Assembly: GCA_947371415.1 (NCBI GenBank)
Contig: CANBPJ010000093.1
Coordinates: forward strand, 1 to 6,793
From: Burkholderiaceae bacterium
Lineage (GTDB): Bacteria > Pseudomonadota > Gammaproteobacteria > Burkholderiales > Burkholderiaceae
Length of the DNA: 6,793 bases
Direction of reading: 5' to 3'
Positions within the stretch are counted from its first letter, which is position 1. The number at the start of each line of letters is the position of its first letter. This document shows, one piece after another, positions 6,481-6,793 of this stretch. Below the pieces are notes generated by a model. That model made no database searches. It saw only the letters and a list, made by a program, of their open reading frames with translations, and had not been told where the DNA came from. A program made the position numbers and the translations under genes.

Positions 6481-6793
6481 CACCAGCTTCGTCAGAATTG
6501 GAATCAACTACTGGATCTGCGGAAACATCGCCGCCCTCTCCATCCTCACCATCATCGAGCTCGTTTTCATCATCTGAATCACTTTCAGCAATGCGCTGCA
6601 AGCCAGAAAGACGTGTGCCTTCATCAACGTTAATCAAAGTGACACCCTGTGTCGCACGACCCATTTCACGAATTTCTGAAACACGTGTGCGCACCAAGAT
6701 ACCGCCAGTAGTGATCAACATAATTTGATCCTCAGGAGATACCAAAGCAGCGGCAACCACTTTACCGTTACGCTCGGTTGTCTGAATAGCGAT
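6473..6793 (-). CDS. gyrA: DNA gyrase subunit A, C-terminal end (partial)
   Basis: This is the last 106 codons of gyrA; the 5' part lies beyond the right edge and the frame is open to the window boundary. GyrA is the DNA-cleaving subunit of the A2B2 topoisomerase that introduces negative supercoils. The visible part is the end of the C-terminal DNA-wrapping beta-pinwheel: segments such as DQIMLITTGG (partial residues 22-31), VRTRVSEI (34-41) and GRATQGV (45-51), then GLQRIAE (64-70), line up with the end of E. coli GyrA as I remember it. It closes with a strongly acidic tail: 17 of the last 37 residues are Asp or Glu, with no Lys or Arg after residue 67. Acidic tails are known in gyrase A, where the E. 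coli tail affects DNA wrapping. The gene ends with TAA, 31 nt before serC, with no strong terminator between them, so readthrough into serC is likely. Confidence 0.96.
   Translation of the reverse strand: MAIQTTERNGKVVAAALVSPEDQIMLITTGGILVRTRVSEIREMGRATQGVTLINVDEGTRLSGLQRIAESDSDDENELDDGEDGEGGDVSADPVVDSNSDEAGDA

Noticed and set aside
6498..6728. Plus-strand Ser/Pro-rich open frame opposite gyrA
   Set aside because: Its serine-rich start is the reverse complement of the GAT/GAA-rich codons for the GyrA acidic tail, so its composition is a by-product.

Overview
The window is a compact, single-strand stretch of core chromosome. All eight genes lie on the minus strand, so transcription runs from high to low coordinates: gyrA (3' end only), serC, pheA, hisC, tyrA, aroA, cmk and rpsA (5' end only). 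This gene order matches the mixed-function 'supraoperon' known from beta- and gammaproteobacteria. The protein sequences (a fused chorismate mutase/prephenate dehydratase, class I EPSP synthase, betaproteobacterial-style SerC, and a short RpsA N-terminus) together with moderate GC and A/T-rich gaps suggest a Burkholderiales betaproteobacterium. A Polynucleobacter-like organism is my best guess, from remembered resemblance and not from a search.

Layout from the upstream (right) end: the acidic C-terminal tail of DNA gyrase subunit A ends at 6473. A 31-nt gap follows, with a small hairpin around the gyrA stop codon. serC, pheA and hisC are then joined by stop/start overlaps of 1 and 4 nt. A 26-nt gap separates hisC from tyrA. 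tyrA overlaps aroA by 1 nt, and aroA is 12 nt from cmk. The only sizeable non-coding stretch is the 144 nt between cmk and rpsA (95-238). It holds three phased AGTAGT repeats, a plausible promoter for rpsA, an interrupted inverted repeat overlapping that promoter, and a 7-bp leader hairpin upstream of a weak ribosome binding site.

The genes work together as follows. AroA makes EPSP, the precursor of chorismate. PheA converts chorismate to prephenate and phenylpyruvate. TyrA oxidatively decarboxylates prephenate and/or arogenate. The HisC-type aminotransferase probably transaminates the aromatic keto acids, and may also act on histidinol-phosphate/imidazole-acetol phosphate. SerC supplies serine and the pyridoxal phosphate pathway; PLP is the cofactor of both SerC and HisC. 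Cmk and ribosomal protein S1 link the cluster to nucleotide supply and translation, and GyrA to DNA topology.

No mobile element, CRISPR array, tRNA, rRNA or accessory defence system is visible. I found no previously undescribed system here. The items most worth a second look are the cmk-rpsA regulatory gap, the translationally coupled junctions (especially tyrA/aroA, which are fused in some gammaproteobacteria), and the cofactor-binding loop of TyrA.
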